64,000 nt of DNA from Neurospora intermedia. Lineage: Eukaryota > Ascomycota > Sordariomycetes > Sordariales > Sordariaceae. The stretch's first letter is position 1. Every line of letters starts with the position of its first letter. Of the stretch, positions 10,878-20,703 are shown one piece after another. Location of the stretch: contig BTPP01000002.1 of the NCBI GenBank assembly GCA_037102815.1, positions 1,860,001 to 1,924,000 of the forward strand, written 5' to 3'. The notes beneath the pieces were generated by a model that was not told the origin of the DNA, did not search any database, and saw nothing but the letters and a program-made list of their open reading frames with translations. The position numbers were made by a program, and so were the translations under genes.

Positions 10878-12749
10878 ATGCAGTTCACCCGTTTCTTCAT
10901 GCTGCAGGCGGCGTTGGCCGCAGCTCAGCTTCCAGCGTCTGGAGATGATGACACATCAAGCAGAGGCATTGGCCATGCCTTGGCTGAAAGAGCGGAAGGA
11001 GAACCTGCAGTGACAACACCCTCGAGTCTGCGCACCCACCACAGCTCGTTGCACACCATTTCAAAAACAAATCCCTCCGCTACCGTCTACCAGAGCACAG
11101 CAGTAGAAACGCCAATGTCGAACACATCTAGCCCACCCGATCCAGAAGCCGACCCTCCCGTGGGATCTACAGGGGTAGGCGATGGAGAGTTTGAAGGAGG
11201 ATCACCACAGTTTCTGGAGTCAAATCAACCGGTTCCAGTTCCAGCACCAGTCCATCCAGGGACATCACCTGCGGAAGTTCTTGTTCAGTCTCCGGAGCAC
11301 GCTGCCTCATCTCCAATGGAGACGACCGGAGTCTTCACCTCGGTTTCCCCGAGCAGCACTATCGCTACAACAACGGACGTGGTTTCTAATATGCCCACGT
11401 TTTACGAAAATTTCGCTCCCATCCCCGTCGAGGACCCGGTACAAACACCTACAGTAACTCCATCCTCATCTGATGCCACCAAAGCAGCTATTCTCGCCGT
11501 GGCAGAGTCCTCGTCTCAGGTCTCAGACATACAATCACTATCTACGTCAACATCCGACCCCAACCCTAGCTCTACAAGCACCTCGCCATCCGATACGGCA
11601 GTAACAGAAACCGCCATCTCAGCATCTTCAAATACCTTTTCCTCGGTCATCACATCATCTACCGACCCTACTCACGGATTTGTCGTATTGGCCACGGACT
11701 CATCATCCTCCTCCTCCTCCTCCTCCTCCTCCTCCTCTTCGTCAACATCTTCTTCACTCCTCTCCTCACTCACAACCCCATCACCAACCCCCTCCTCCTC
11801 ATCTCTTTCCTCCTCTACCTCTACCACCACCACCACCACCGATCAACCCGCAATGGCCTCCAACACCGATATTGACGCCTCCCTGCAAGAAAAGACTGCA
11901 TCTTACCCCCCTTCCTCCAACGAGTACCTCTCCTCTCAAGCAAAAGTCGCCATCATACTCGTCTCAGTAGTCGGGGTATTAGCCGTCATGACAGTGATTG
12001 GCTATGTACTTTGGCACGTGAGGATGCGAGATGCGCGGTTGGAGCGGCAGAATCGAGCGGCATTGGCGCGGAGGATTCAGGGCGGTGGTGCTGGTGGTGC
12101 TGGTGCTGGTGGTGCAGGGAAGGAAGGAAACGGAGCACAGGGACATAAGAGAAACCTGAGCGTGGAAGAAAAGATGAAGCAAGCATTGGAGAGGGAACAT
12201 GACGTCCCGCTGGATGTTGGGAAAATCCAGGCTGCTGAGGAGCATGGAAACCCCATGGATGGGAGAGCTGTGAATCTGTTCAGTACTATCAGCACCATCA
12301 GCGAGAGCAGCGAGGAGAGCGAGGACAGCCAGGGAAGCGGAAGTCAGCGTTCCTACGGGAACAATGCGCGTTTGGCTGTTGTGGCGGCGCCCATGGTTCT
12401 GGACGAGAGCGATATGGCTACCTCTGTGGCAACTCCGAAAGAGCTTAGTGAGGGTTACGGACTTGGGAGGAGCGACAGCCAACAAAGCGAGGAAAGTTAC
12501 TACAGTGAGGGCGGTCAAGATGGATTTGGGAGGAGCGAGACTTTAGATGCACAACGACGCCGGTATGTGCACGAAAGAAGCGAAAGCCTATGCAGCCAAT
12601 GGAGCAATGTCGAAGACTACTATAGGATAGAGAGGTTGGAAACGGAGCCACAAGGCGGTCCCGAAACATTCGAGTCAGAGGAGACGTTTGGGAGGACGGA
12701 GTCGAATGCCTCGACGTCGTCGGGACGGACAATTGGAAAGGCAATCTAA
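10878..12749 (+). CDS. Ser/Thr-rich single-pass membrane protein, Mid2-like, 623 aa
   Basis: Single exon. Residues 1-18 form a signal peptide (MQFTRFFMLQAALAAA). The ectodomain (about 20-350) is dominated by Ser, Thr and Pro with a polyserine run. It has no cysteine, so it has no WSC domain. One membrane segment follows at about 356-378 (KVAIILVSVVGVLAVMTVIGYVLW), then a basic stop-transfer stretch (HVRMRDARLERQ). The cytoplasmic tail of about 240 residues has a Gly/Ala repeat, a Ser/Glu-rich stretch and three related short motifs (GLGRSDS, GFGRSET, TFGRTES). The layout matches yeast Mid2/Mtl1-type wall-stress sensors: signal peptide, O-mannosylatable mucin stem, one TM, charged tail. No clear sequence homology is visible, so the role is inference. 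Confidence 0.85.
   Translation: MQFTRFFMLQAALAAAQLPASGDDDTSSRGIGHALAERAEGEPAVTTPSSLRTHHSSLHTISKTNPSATVYQSTAVETPMSNTSSPPDPEADPPVGSTGVGDGEFEGGSPQFLESNQPVPVPAPVHPGTSPAEVLVQSPEHAASSPMETTGVFTSVSPSSTIATTTDVVSNMPTFYENFAPIPVEDPVQTPTVTPSSSDATKAAILAVAESSSQVSDIQSLSTSTSDPNPSSTSTSPSDTAVTETAISASSNTFSSVITSSTDPTHGFVVLATDSSSSSSSSSSSSSSSTSSSLLSSLTTPSPTPSSSSLSSSTSTTTTTTDQPAMASNTDIDASLQEKTASYPPSSNEYLSSQAKVAIILVSVVGVLAVMTVIGYVLWHVRMRDARLERQNRAALARRIQGGGAGGAGAGGAGKEGNGAQGHKRNLSVEEKMKQALEREHDVPLDVGKIQAAEEHGNPMDGRAVNLFSTISTISESSEESEDSQGSGSQRSYGNNARLAVVAAPMVLDESDMATSVATPKELSEGYGLGRSDSQQSEESYYSEGGQDGFGRSETLDAQRRRYVHERSESLCSQWSNVEDYYRIERLETEPQGGPETFESEETFGRTESNASTSSGRTIGKAI
11705..11738. repeat. (TCC)n microsatellite encoding polyserine
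   Basis: About eleven TCC units encode the polyserine run in the extracellular stem of the Mid2-like protein. Confidence 0.9.
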
Positions 12750-13470
12750 ATGGTCCACTTCAAATCGGTAACCACTTCGCCGTCATGGATGTCGAATGTC
12801 AGAACCCATGATTCTTTCCACGTCCCTGATCTTCCACCACTCGAAATCTCGCATGCAAAGTGTTTGAAGACAGGTTGGAATCCGCGTCCCAGTCATTAGC
12901 CGTTGTGGAGAGGCGTGGTCAAGCCGTGGTGGTCCAGGTTTTGTTTGCATTGTCATCGTCAAACGGCCCCGAGCGGAATGTTGCCGGCATTTCATGGATT
13001 GCTGCAGGAAGACACGACGAAGACAAGGCAAGATGACTTACCATGAAAACGAAATCAAAGTTATGATGGAATTGGTGAAAACGCGACTTTGGTCTTCTCA
13101 TCGCTGTCTTGAGGTACATTGACTCAGCCTGGCACATGAAGCCAAGCTAGCTCAAGGCAAGACATATGTAGAGGTACCAGTAACGGCTAATAACACGATA
13201 GTATCCATCTCTCCAAGTATCTAGGAAGTGACTAACGAACTGGATGAGATAGGTACCTTCGTGTTATGACGGTTATTTTCTCGGAAGGTTATAGGGACTG
13301 AACCTTCCTCTTTGATAAAGGCCGTGCCGTCTCCCAAGGAAAGAAGTGCCTCAATACACTCTCTACTGACACCTTTCATCACATCTTGCCTACCTACTTG
13401 TACTCGAAACCTACCTACTACTTCCATTCATCTCGTTCACACCATTCTTTCCATCTCCACCACGGCCAAG
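12750..13470. other. Intergenic: promoter region of the SNTX-like/GTPase gene
   Basis: No gene seen. The frame of the downstream gene is open back to an ATG at 13312, but the intervening codons look like leader (Ser/Thr/Leu, pyrimidine-rich DNA). Confidence 0.5.
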
Positions 13471-16400
13471 ATGGCCTCGCCTGTGGTTACACGTCCAGCT
13501 CTGGGCTTCGAGGTTGCCTTGGGAACACTCTACGACTCCCGCAGCGATACCTTCCTCCCTCATTCGCTCTTCAAAGAGACACCAGCCAATGCAGTTGACT
13601 CTAAGGCAAAGGCCAATTCGACTGCCAAACTTAGCAAAGCAACCACGTTCCGCCGGAAGCTTGCTGATCTGGGTGTTGGAACCGAACTCGGAGCCAGCAT
13701 TCTTGCGGGGCTTTCTCCCATTGACGGCTGTGGCCTTTACTTGGCCGACCATCACAAAACCCCCGGCGATGTTGCCCAGTCTTCCTTACACTATACCATC
13801 ACGACGGTTGAGGAGGAGCTCAACCTCACTGCTAGTGGTGTGAAAGACCTCATCATACCCGACGTTCTTGATAGCACCAGCGCAACCCACGTGGTGACCG
13901 GCATTACCTGGGGTGCTCAATTCATCGTCACAGCCCGCACCAAAGCCGACGACCCTACCCATGTCGCTCGTCTCCAGCAATGCCTCGACAAGGAGCTTGA
14001 AAGTCTGCTACAGGCTGCTCTCGAAGCTTCCCATGCCATTGAGTTTCCTTCCACGGAGCTAGTTCAATACAGCCCATCGAAGGAAATAGTCCATCGAGGT
14101 GACGACGGTAACAGCATCTTCCATGACAGTATTTTGTCAGTTCTGGACAATGGTCTCGCTGGTGATCCACGGCCGCCAGCCGCCCCATCTTCAACTACCT
14201 TCATCCACGACCTTCGCAGTCGACTCTACGCTACCAATGATGCCCAGGGAAAACCTATTCAGTACACTCTTATGCCCGTGTCGCTGCTTTCTATGCTTCG
14301 CCTCGTCGACATCCAACATCAGCCCGTCATTCACCAACCCAATATTGATTACCTGACGTACTTTATTCAGTTCCTTGACGACTGGGCAGATGCACAACAG
14401 AAGTTCAACAACTACGTTGTCCGATGCAAGAATTGCCCTACGGCTATTCCGCCCGATCACCTGCGTCTTATTGTGCGTAAGCTCCGCCCTGTCAAGACTG
14501 ATGAGTTTGCCTTCAAAGCAAGCTTTGCAGAAGCCCTCAAAGATGTCCGTTACGGCAAAGCAAACGAAGACAGGCTTCACAATTTGCTTGTCGAGGCAGA
14601 GGGCAGTGAGCTGTCACCTGAGAAACTCCGCTCCATGGCAAACCACCGTGGCACACTTGATTTCAAGGACCAGATGAGCAGTCTGGGAGCGACCTATATT
14701 GGCTACGGCTCCACTTCCCTGACCACGATTCTCTCACGCGGGAGCTACGACGACGCTTTTGCTCTCAATTTCAACAGTAGTCTGAGAAACTCACGCGAGT
14801 GGGACGAGACAATCCACCTCTTCGAGGAACTCTCTGCTTGTAAAGGTAACCAGACAATACTGATTGCTGTCGACGCCGATGCTGTCGGGCACCTTTTGGA
14901 CAAGGTCTACATCTGCCAATATCGGAGCGGGCGTGTTTTTATCGAGGATCTACTGGAGCATCGCAAAATTCTGGCATCCAACTGTATCATGCAATATGAC
15001 CAAGAGTGGCTGGACAGCTCCGTCAACACCAAGCCAGTTCAACGACGTCCTGTCAAGGTCCCCTGTCCCCACCAAGGTTGTGACCAGACCTTGCATTGCC
15101 AGTGGATTTGCGCTTTATGCCGTTCACTTGTCGAGTACGGCCATGTTGATGACCGCCTTTACTGTGACTGCGGAGCTACTCCTTTCGACCATTGGGACTT
15201 CAAGTGTCAGGATCAAAGACATGGGCCGAGATGGACACGGTGTGAGCGTCCTGTGCTATCTCAGCTTCTCAGCAACCTCAAGCCCTTCGACGAACTGAAC
15301 ATATTGATTCTGGGGGAGACAGGCGTGGGAAAATCGACATGGATTAACGCCTTTGTCAATTACCTGAGCTACGACACTCTCGAGGATGCGCTGCAGGCGG
15401 ATGACTTGAAGTGGGTGATACCTTGCTCCTTCAGTACCCAGCTCAAAGACGACTCAGACGGAAGAGGCAAGTTTGTTCAGAAGGATATAAAGATTGGGTC
15501 AAGCAAAAGTGAACATGACGGAGCTCGCGGGCAGTCAGCCACCCAGTCAACTGCGGTGTACACTGTTGATATTGACAACACAAGAGTTCGACTCATTGAC
15601 ACGCCTGGCATCGGCGATACCAGAGGCTTGGAACAGGACAACAAGAACATGGCTGACATTCTTCGTGTCCTTCGCACATACAAGAAACTTCACGGAATCT
15701 TGATTCTTCTCAAGCCAAATGCATCGCGACTAACAGTTATGTTCCGATTCTGCATTAAGCAACTCTTAACCCAGCTGCATCGCAACGCAGCCACCAACAT
15801 TGTCTTTGGATTTACCAACACCCGTGGCTCGAACTACAAGCCAGGCGACACCTTCAAGCCTCTGGAAGCCCTTCTGAGCAGCTACACCACGGTCCAGCTA
15901 GGCCTGTATGAACAAAACGTATACTGCTTCGACTCGGAGAGTTTTCGCTACCTCGCTGCCCAGAAGAAGGGCATTGACATGGGTCTGCTCGAAGATAACA
16001 TGCGAAGCTGGGAATATTCCGTCGCCGAGTGTAAGCGACTTGTCAAGTATGTCGGTGAACTAGCGCCTCACAACGTCCGCAGCACCATCAATCTTAATGA
16101 GACCCGTGACTTGATCATCAAGTTGACAGAGCCAATGGCACTTATTGCCCAGAAAATTGGAAGTAGCATTGCGGTCAACAATGACCAGATCAAACAACTC
16201 CAGTCGGCGAAGCTTTCCAGAGATGAACTCAAGAAAAGTCTCTATATCCAACGGGAGAGCGTCGAGTCGTACGAGGTGGATGAGCCTCGCACAATTTGTA
16301 CCCATCATGATTGCGTTGAGGTGAGGAGCGACTTTCAAGGACGTGATGAGACAGTGGTTGTCTATAAGCAAATGTGCCACAAGCCTTGTGGCCTTGGGCA

Positions 16401-17391
16401 CAGCGTCAAGAGAAATACGAAGGGTGATGATGCGCTCAAGAAGTGCTGGGCCATGATAAATGATTTTTGCAAGATGTGCGGTCACAACTACATGGATCAC
16501 ATGCACATTTACTACGACTATCGATCAATGACTTACAAGTACGAGGACAAAAACATCGCGCAGGATTTGATTGAGAGGGCATCGAAACTTGAGCTTCAGC
16601 AAAAGGCCATTGACATGCGCAAGGAGGCAGTGGCAGAATTCCAGCTTGAGTATGCTCAAGTTCAAGAGGCAGCCATCCAGTTCGGCTTCTTTCTCAAGCG
16701 CCACGCCATTGAACCCTACAACGATGCCACCATTGAGTATGTCGATCATCTGATCAACCAGGAACGCCTCAAGATCAAGAGCGGAGGCAAGAAGGACGAT
16801 CTGGAGATGCTCGAAAAGTACAAGGCAGAACACATCCAGAAAGTCAAAGTTCTCACCGAAGCCATGGATAGGGGCGACTCGGACCGCGTAGTTGACGACC
16901 AAGGTGTTCGACAGCTCGTCGACAGCTTGTACGGCCTGCCACATTTTGGCGAAGACCTTCGGAGAATTGTCACTGTCAATGAGAAAGCTGCCGAGGGTTC
17001 GTTTCGGGAGCGGTCATACAATGTATCGGCTGGGTCACACTGGAAGGGGACAGGCAAGAAGTTGACAGTACGCCGAAAGAAGAATGAAAGCAGGCTGATG
17101 GCCATGTCCAACCGGTTCGCACCCCTGGCCTCGATGTCCGGACATGGCCCTATGAGTGGCGACTATTCGCATGAACTTATTCATGTTCCCAATGAAGGGA
17201 GACTCGGGCGTGAGGGAAGTCCAGTGCTGCATCAAGAGGTTGTCCATATCTCGCATGAGGGAAGGCTCAGAGGGGAGGGAGGCCCGAACGCGATGGAGAT
17301 GGATTCTCACTGGGATCCCACCGTTACAATACGTCTGCAAGCTTCGAGGCTCGCTCGCTTTCTTGGATTCGGTGGAAATGCTTCTGGGTAA
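13471..17391 (+). CDS. SNTX-like N-terminus fused to a GTPase domain, 1306 aa
   Basis: Single exon; the start at 13471 sits in a GCCAAGATGG context. Residues about 8-260 resemble the N-terminal MACPF-related region of the stonustoxin (SNTX) superfamily: FEVALGTLYDSRSD near 11-25 and ATHVVTGITWGA near 137-148. About 270-400 is helical and matches the position of the SNTX FAT-like domain, and about 400-525 the thioredoxin-like domain. A Cys/His cluster follows (C532, C537, C543, C547, C550 and later CDCG). The G domain starts near 608: P-loop GETGVGKST at 615-623, G3 DTPG at 710-713, and FTNTR at 781-785 in the G4 position. After a coiled region comes a second cluster (C943, C948, C969, C973, C992, C1000, C1003, H1010, H1012). 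The C-terminus is coiled and ends with a duplicated motif. The cellular role is unknown. There is no signal peptide, so it is probably cytosolic. Confidence 0.9.
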   Translation: MASPVVTRPALGFEVALGTLYDSRSDTFLPHSLFKETPANAVDSKAKANSTAKLSKATTFRRKLADLGVGTELGASILAGLSPIDGCGLYLADHHKTPGDVAQSSLHYTITTVEEELNLTASGVKDLIIPDVLDSTSATHVVTGITWGAQFIVTARTKADDPTHVARLQQCLDKELESLLQAALEASHAIEFPSTELVQYSPSKEIVHRGDDGNSIFHDSILSVLDNGLAGDPRPPAAPSSTTFIHDLRSRLYATNDAQGKPIQYTLMPVSLLSMLRLVDIQHQPVIHQPNIDYLTYFIQFLDDWADAQQKFNNYVVRCKNCPTAIPPDHLRLIVRKLRPVKTDEFAFKASFAEALKDVRYGKANEDRLHNLLVEAEGSELSPEKLRSMANHRGTLDFKDQMSSLGATYIGYGSTSLTTILSRGSYDDAFALNFNSSLRNSREWDETIHLFEELSACKGNQTILIAVDADAVGHLLDKVYICQYRSGRVFIEDLLEHRKILASNCIMQYDQEWLDSSVNTKPVQRRPVKVPCPHQGCDQTLHCQWICALCRSLVEYGHVDDRLYCDCGATPFDHWDFKCQDQRHGPRWTRCERPVLSQLLSNLKPFDELNILILGETGVGKSTWINAFVNYLSYDTLEDALQADDLKWVIPCSFSTQLKDDSDGRGKFVQKDIKIGSSKSEHDGARGQSATQSTAVYTVDIDNTRVRLIDTPGIGDTRGLEQDNKNMADILRVLRTYKKLHGILILLKPNASRLTVMFRFCIKQLLTQLHRNAATNIVFGFTNTRGSNYKPGDTFKPLEALLSSYTTVQLGLYEQNVYCFDSESFRYLAAQKKGIDMGLLEDNMRSWEYSVAECKRLVKYVGELAPHNVRSTINLNETRDLIIKLTEPMALIAQKIGSSIAVNNDQIKQLQSAKLSRDELKKSLYIQRESVESYEVDEPRTICTHHDCVEVRSDFQGRDETVVVYKQMCHKPCGLGHSVKRNTKGDDALKKCWAMINDFCKMCGHNYMDHMHIYYDYRSMTYKYEDKNIAQDLIERASKLELQQKAIDMRKEAVAEFQLEYAQVQEAAIQFGFFLKRHAIEPYNDATIEYVDHLINQERLKIKSGGKKDDLEMLEKYKAEHIQKVKVLTEAMDRGDSDRVVDDQGVRQLVDSLYGLPHFGEDLRRIVTVNEKAAEGSFRERSYNVSAGSHWKGTGKKLTVRRKKNESRLMAMSNRFAPLASMSGHGPMSGDYSHELIHVPNEGRLGREGSPVLHQEVVHISHEGRLRGEGGPNAMEMDSHWDPTVTIRLQASRLARFLGFGGNASG

Positions 17392-17861
17392 TGAGTTTTC
17401 CTGGCAAATGATACTGGAGTTGTAGTGTATCTCTTTTGGATGCGACTTTGGAACTCAATTTATGTACCGTTGGTTCGAGCGAGTGTCGTCTAATAGTTTG
17501 TGTTGTATCATATCAAAACATATTAGTTGCAATGTTAGAACTGCATTTACTTTACACCATTGTGTAAACTGTCAGCGATCGAAAGATGGTGGGTTGCTGT
17601 AGTCAAAATGATGTGCGTGGACATTGGGAGTGGTGTGACAGGCAAGTCCGAGGTCTACCTTCCCCTTCATTAACTGTGCGTTCTAGATTTAATGCTGTTA
17701 TTTTGAGATCATGATGTAGATCCTCATGGTGTAGTTTTCTTTCGGCTCTACACAAACCATTGCAGAGCAGTTCAACTTTCCAACCGTGACCCTCACAGTC
17801 GCGACAACATGTCATTTCAAGCTTCTGCACCCAGCTCACCCACGTCGAAAGTCCAAACTTA
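17392..17861. other. Convergent 3' region
   Basis: Space between the stop of the SNTX-like/GTPase gene and the stop of pdx-2, which are tail to tail. A minus-strand frame at 17603-17881 overlaps the pdx-2 end and shows no protein features. Confidence 0.55.
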
Positions 17862-18777
17862 TTACGACTGAGCCTGGCCATCCCTTCCCCCTGACTTCAG
17901 CCCCTCAACAACTTGCTTCAACCACCAAGTATGTATCCTGACATCATCCGTAAGTTCAGGGTGGAAACTCGTTCCGAAAACGTTGCCCTGCCGCACGGCA
18001 ACAATGTCGTCTCCTTCTCCTGTCCCTTGTGGCTTTGGGTAAGTCCCCATTACCTCCACCTGTCGATTTCCCTTTAGCTTGGTAACCTCATCATCATCCC
18101 CAGCAGCGGTGGTGGTGATAATCTCCTCCACAACCGGTGCGCGGATAAACACTCCCCTGAAGGGCTGCTGCCCTTCTTCCAGGAAAGGCAACCGTAAATC
18201 TCCCACGAAACTCTGGAGCTGTGTGCCGTAGCGGTTTCTGAGGACTTTGACGTCCAGCCCACCGATGAGTTCTTGTCCGCCTTGCTTGGTTGCTGAGGCG
18301 GCGGAGGCGAGCATGACTAGGCCGGCGCAGGTGCCCCATGTTGGTTTGTGTTGGACTCTGTGGTGGTGGTGGTGGGAGATGTTAGCGGTTTTACCCTTTT
18401 TTTCCCTTATGTCATGTTTGTTTGTTTGGTTTCCATTTGGGAAAGACAGGGGATGGGAATTGGGAAAGACGGGTTGGGAAAAGAGAAAAAAAAAAGACTT
18501 ACTTGACGAATTCACGTAGCGGATCAAGCAATCCCAGGCGTCTGGCAACGATAGCCATGGTTGTGCTTTCTCCTCCCGGGATAATGAGAGCGTCGCATTG
18601 CGAGAGTTGGGCGGCGGTACGGACTTGGATGAAGCTAAATTGTGGTGTTGGTGTCGATGATTGTGACGATAGTTGGGCAGCTGCCTTTTGGAGAAGGGAG
18701 ATGTGCTCGATCACGCCGCCTTGAAGGGCTAGGACGCCGACTGTTATTTGTTGGGGCGTTACGGCGTCGACGGTCAT
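17862..18777 (-). CDS. pdx-2: Pyridoxal 5'-phosphate synthase glutaminase subunit (PdxT/Sno), 256 aa
   Basis: Two exons: 18777-18503 and 18357-17862, with a 145-nt GTAAGT...CAG intron that restores the frame at K-VQHKPTWGTCAG. The glutaminase signatures are complete: VGVLALQGGVIEH at the N-terminus, the oxyanion-loop motif PGGEST, the nucleophile cysteine in GTCAG, and the His-Glu pair in FGTSFHPEL. The enzyme hydrolyses glutamine and channels ammonia to the PdxS/Snz synthase in vitamin B6 synthesis. It is longer than bacterial PdxT (about 190-200 aa), with fungal insertions around the TTTAAGDDDE loop. It is divergent from pdx-1, whose product is its obligate partner. The name follows recalled Neurospora nomenclature. 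Confidence 0.96.
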
Positions 18778-20703
18778 TGTGTCTGTGTGTCGAAGTAATG
18801 TGGTGTTTGGTTCGAAGTGATGTTCTGTTCTGGGTCAATGGGATGAGTGACGACTGTGAGATGTTGATAGGTATTTTGGTTACACCAGGTGAACGGATGT
18901 ACAAAACGGGCGATATCGGAAGTTCCTTGTCAGTGAAGTCTGAAATTTGTGTGGACTTGATGATGACTCTTCCTCGTTCCTGGGTTGGCTACTGTAACTC
19001 TGTCGCTAATGAACGTAGGAACAAAAAAAGAAGCCACGAGGGATGTTGATATCACCGAAATGTGTACCAAACCTATGGGCCGCGGTTGACAAAGCCGAAT
19101 GTAGGCGGCGATGGTCGTATCGTTGGGATAATGGAATTGGTGTTGCCACTCGGGGGGTCTGTGCAATGATCGGGGGCCAGGGGAAGCGGGACAAGCGAGA
19201 ATCTCCTGGTCTGTTGGTGGGGAGTCACGGCAGTCACAGTCATACACACACGGATCCCCGATCAATTATTGTCCGTGATCTCCCGTCCACCTTCTCCAAA
19301 CCTTCCGCGTAAACGCGAAACCCGACCCGGAAGTTTTCTGGGGGAGTCTGATCGGCACGGGAGGAGGTCCGTAAACCGGGACTGACTCGCTGTGTGAGAG
19401 CGTAGATCGGTACGTATTGATTGCAAATTTTGGACTTGCCTCAGCGAATGTGTAGGTACCGCTGAATTACGTTCATGTCGGGGATTTATCTTCAACTTTA
19501 CAAGCCACGGGAATTGTATTGTTCGATGTGTCTGGATGCTACGTTGAGTGCCGGTCTAGTAGTTCTTCGGTGGTGTAATTGGCTGTAAAGCATGGGGATA
19601 AATCCGACTGGAGTGTGAAAGTTTGCGGTATCCTGGTTCTCATGTGGTGGTTGCACTTGCCCCTCCAAGGCGAGCTCTTTTCTTGCCATTGCCAAGCTTC
19701 CAAGCAAGGAACAAGCGACCCAACCTGGAATGTTCGAGGGAAACATCCATTCAGCATCGAGGAAGAGCAAGCGAGGTTGAAGATAAGCGCGGGGTTACAG
19801 AAAATTTTCTAATCATGCAGGAACGATGCTTATTCAAACGTTCGTGCCTTCACTTCGCGTCTTCTACATATCCCAATTGCCAGTCAATCAGTCAGTCAGA
19901 GCTGAGAGACGACAGGAGATGTGAGGCCGACAGATACCCAAAGCGGATATCCGGTTCGCTTTGATTGGCTTCCGACAAGCTCAAAATGAAACAGAAACCG
20001 TTCAACGCTGGAAGGTTGACTGCCAAGACAAATGCAGAAAAGAGAATCGAGTTTGTCGAGTGTTGGGTCGGAGACTAAATGACTAATACTTCAAATTGTA
20101 TACCACACAGTATGACTCCTATATGGATCCGAAGCGAAATACTATGTACGCGCGGGCAACACCGGGATCAACGGCTCTCAGACGCCCTCCTCTCGATCGA
20201 ATCCACAACAATTTTTATTTCATACTGCAACGCTGTTTCTCTCGAACGGGACTTGCCATGTCGCCCACACCACTACTGCAGTGCCCGTGGGGAAACAATG
20301 TGGGATGTCTTTCCTGGCACGCCTGGGCGAGGAAACTGCGAGGGTGTCGAAGGTCCAGATCGTCCGATTTCGCCGCACATGGGTAGACCTTCCTTTCTCA
20401 TTCAGTGGATCGTATGTACGTACGTACCGAGGTACCTTTTTTTCCCTCTCGAGCCCCTCCCTACACTCTCCGGTAGTGTATGATCTGAGTCATCACGTAA
20501 TGTCATTGCGCTTCAAAAAGTCTATTTCCACGACCTGTGCCCGTGATCAGTCGTTGTGATAGAAACAAAAGTATCCAAGCACAAAACAAACCTAAGCTCT
20601 CAATTGTGGTTCTCCCCTCTTCCCTTTACCACTCTCTCTCATTACGAGGCCTTTTATCCACACATCCATCTCACCTCACAGAGAAACCATTACCACCCTC
20701 AAA
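18778..20703. other. Divergent pdx-2/pdx-1 intergenic region
   Basis: 1.9 kb between the two divergent starts. Only short overlapping frames without protein features were seen. It holds both promoters; just upstream of pdx-1 (20600-20700) the DNA is pyrimidine-rich (CTCTCTC, CACCC). No transposon or RNA gene was recognised. Confidence 0.55.

Noticed and set aside
13312-13470. N-terminal extension of the SNTX-like/GTPase frame
   Set aside because: 53 codons of leader-like sequence; the ATG at 13471 has a far better context and is followed directly by the family motif.
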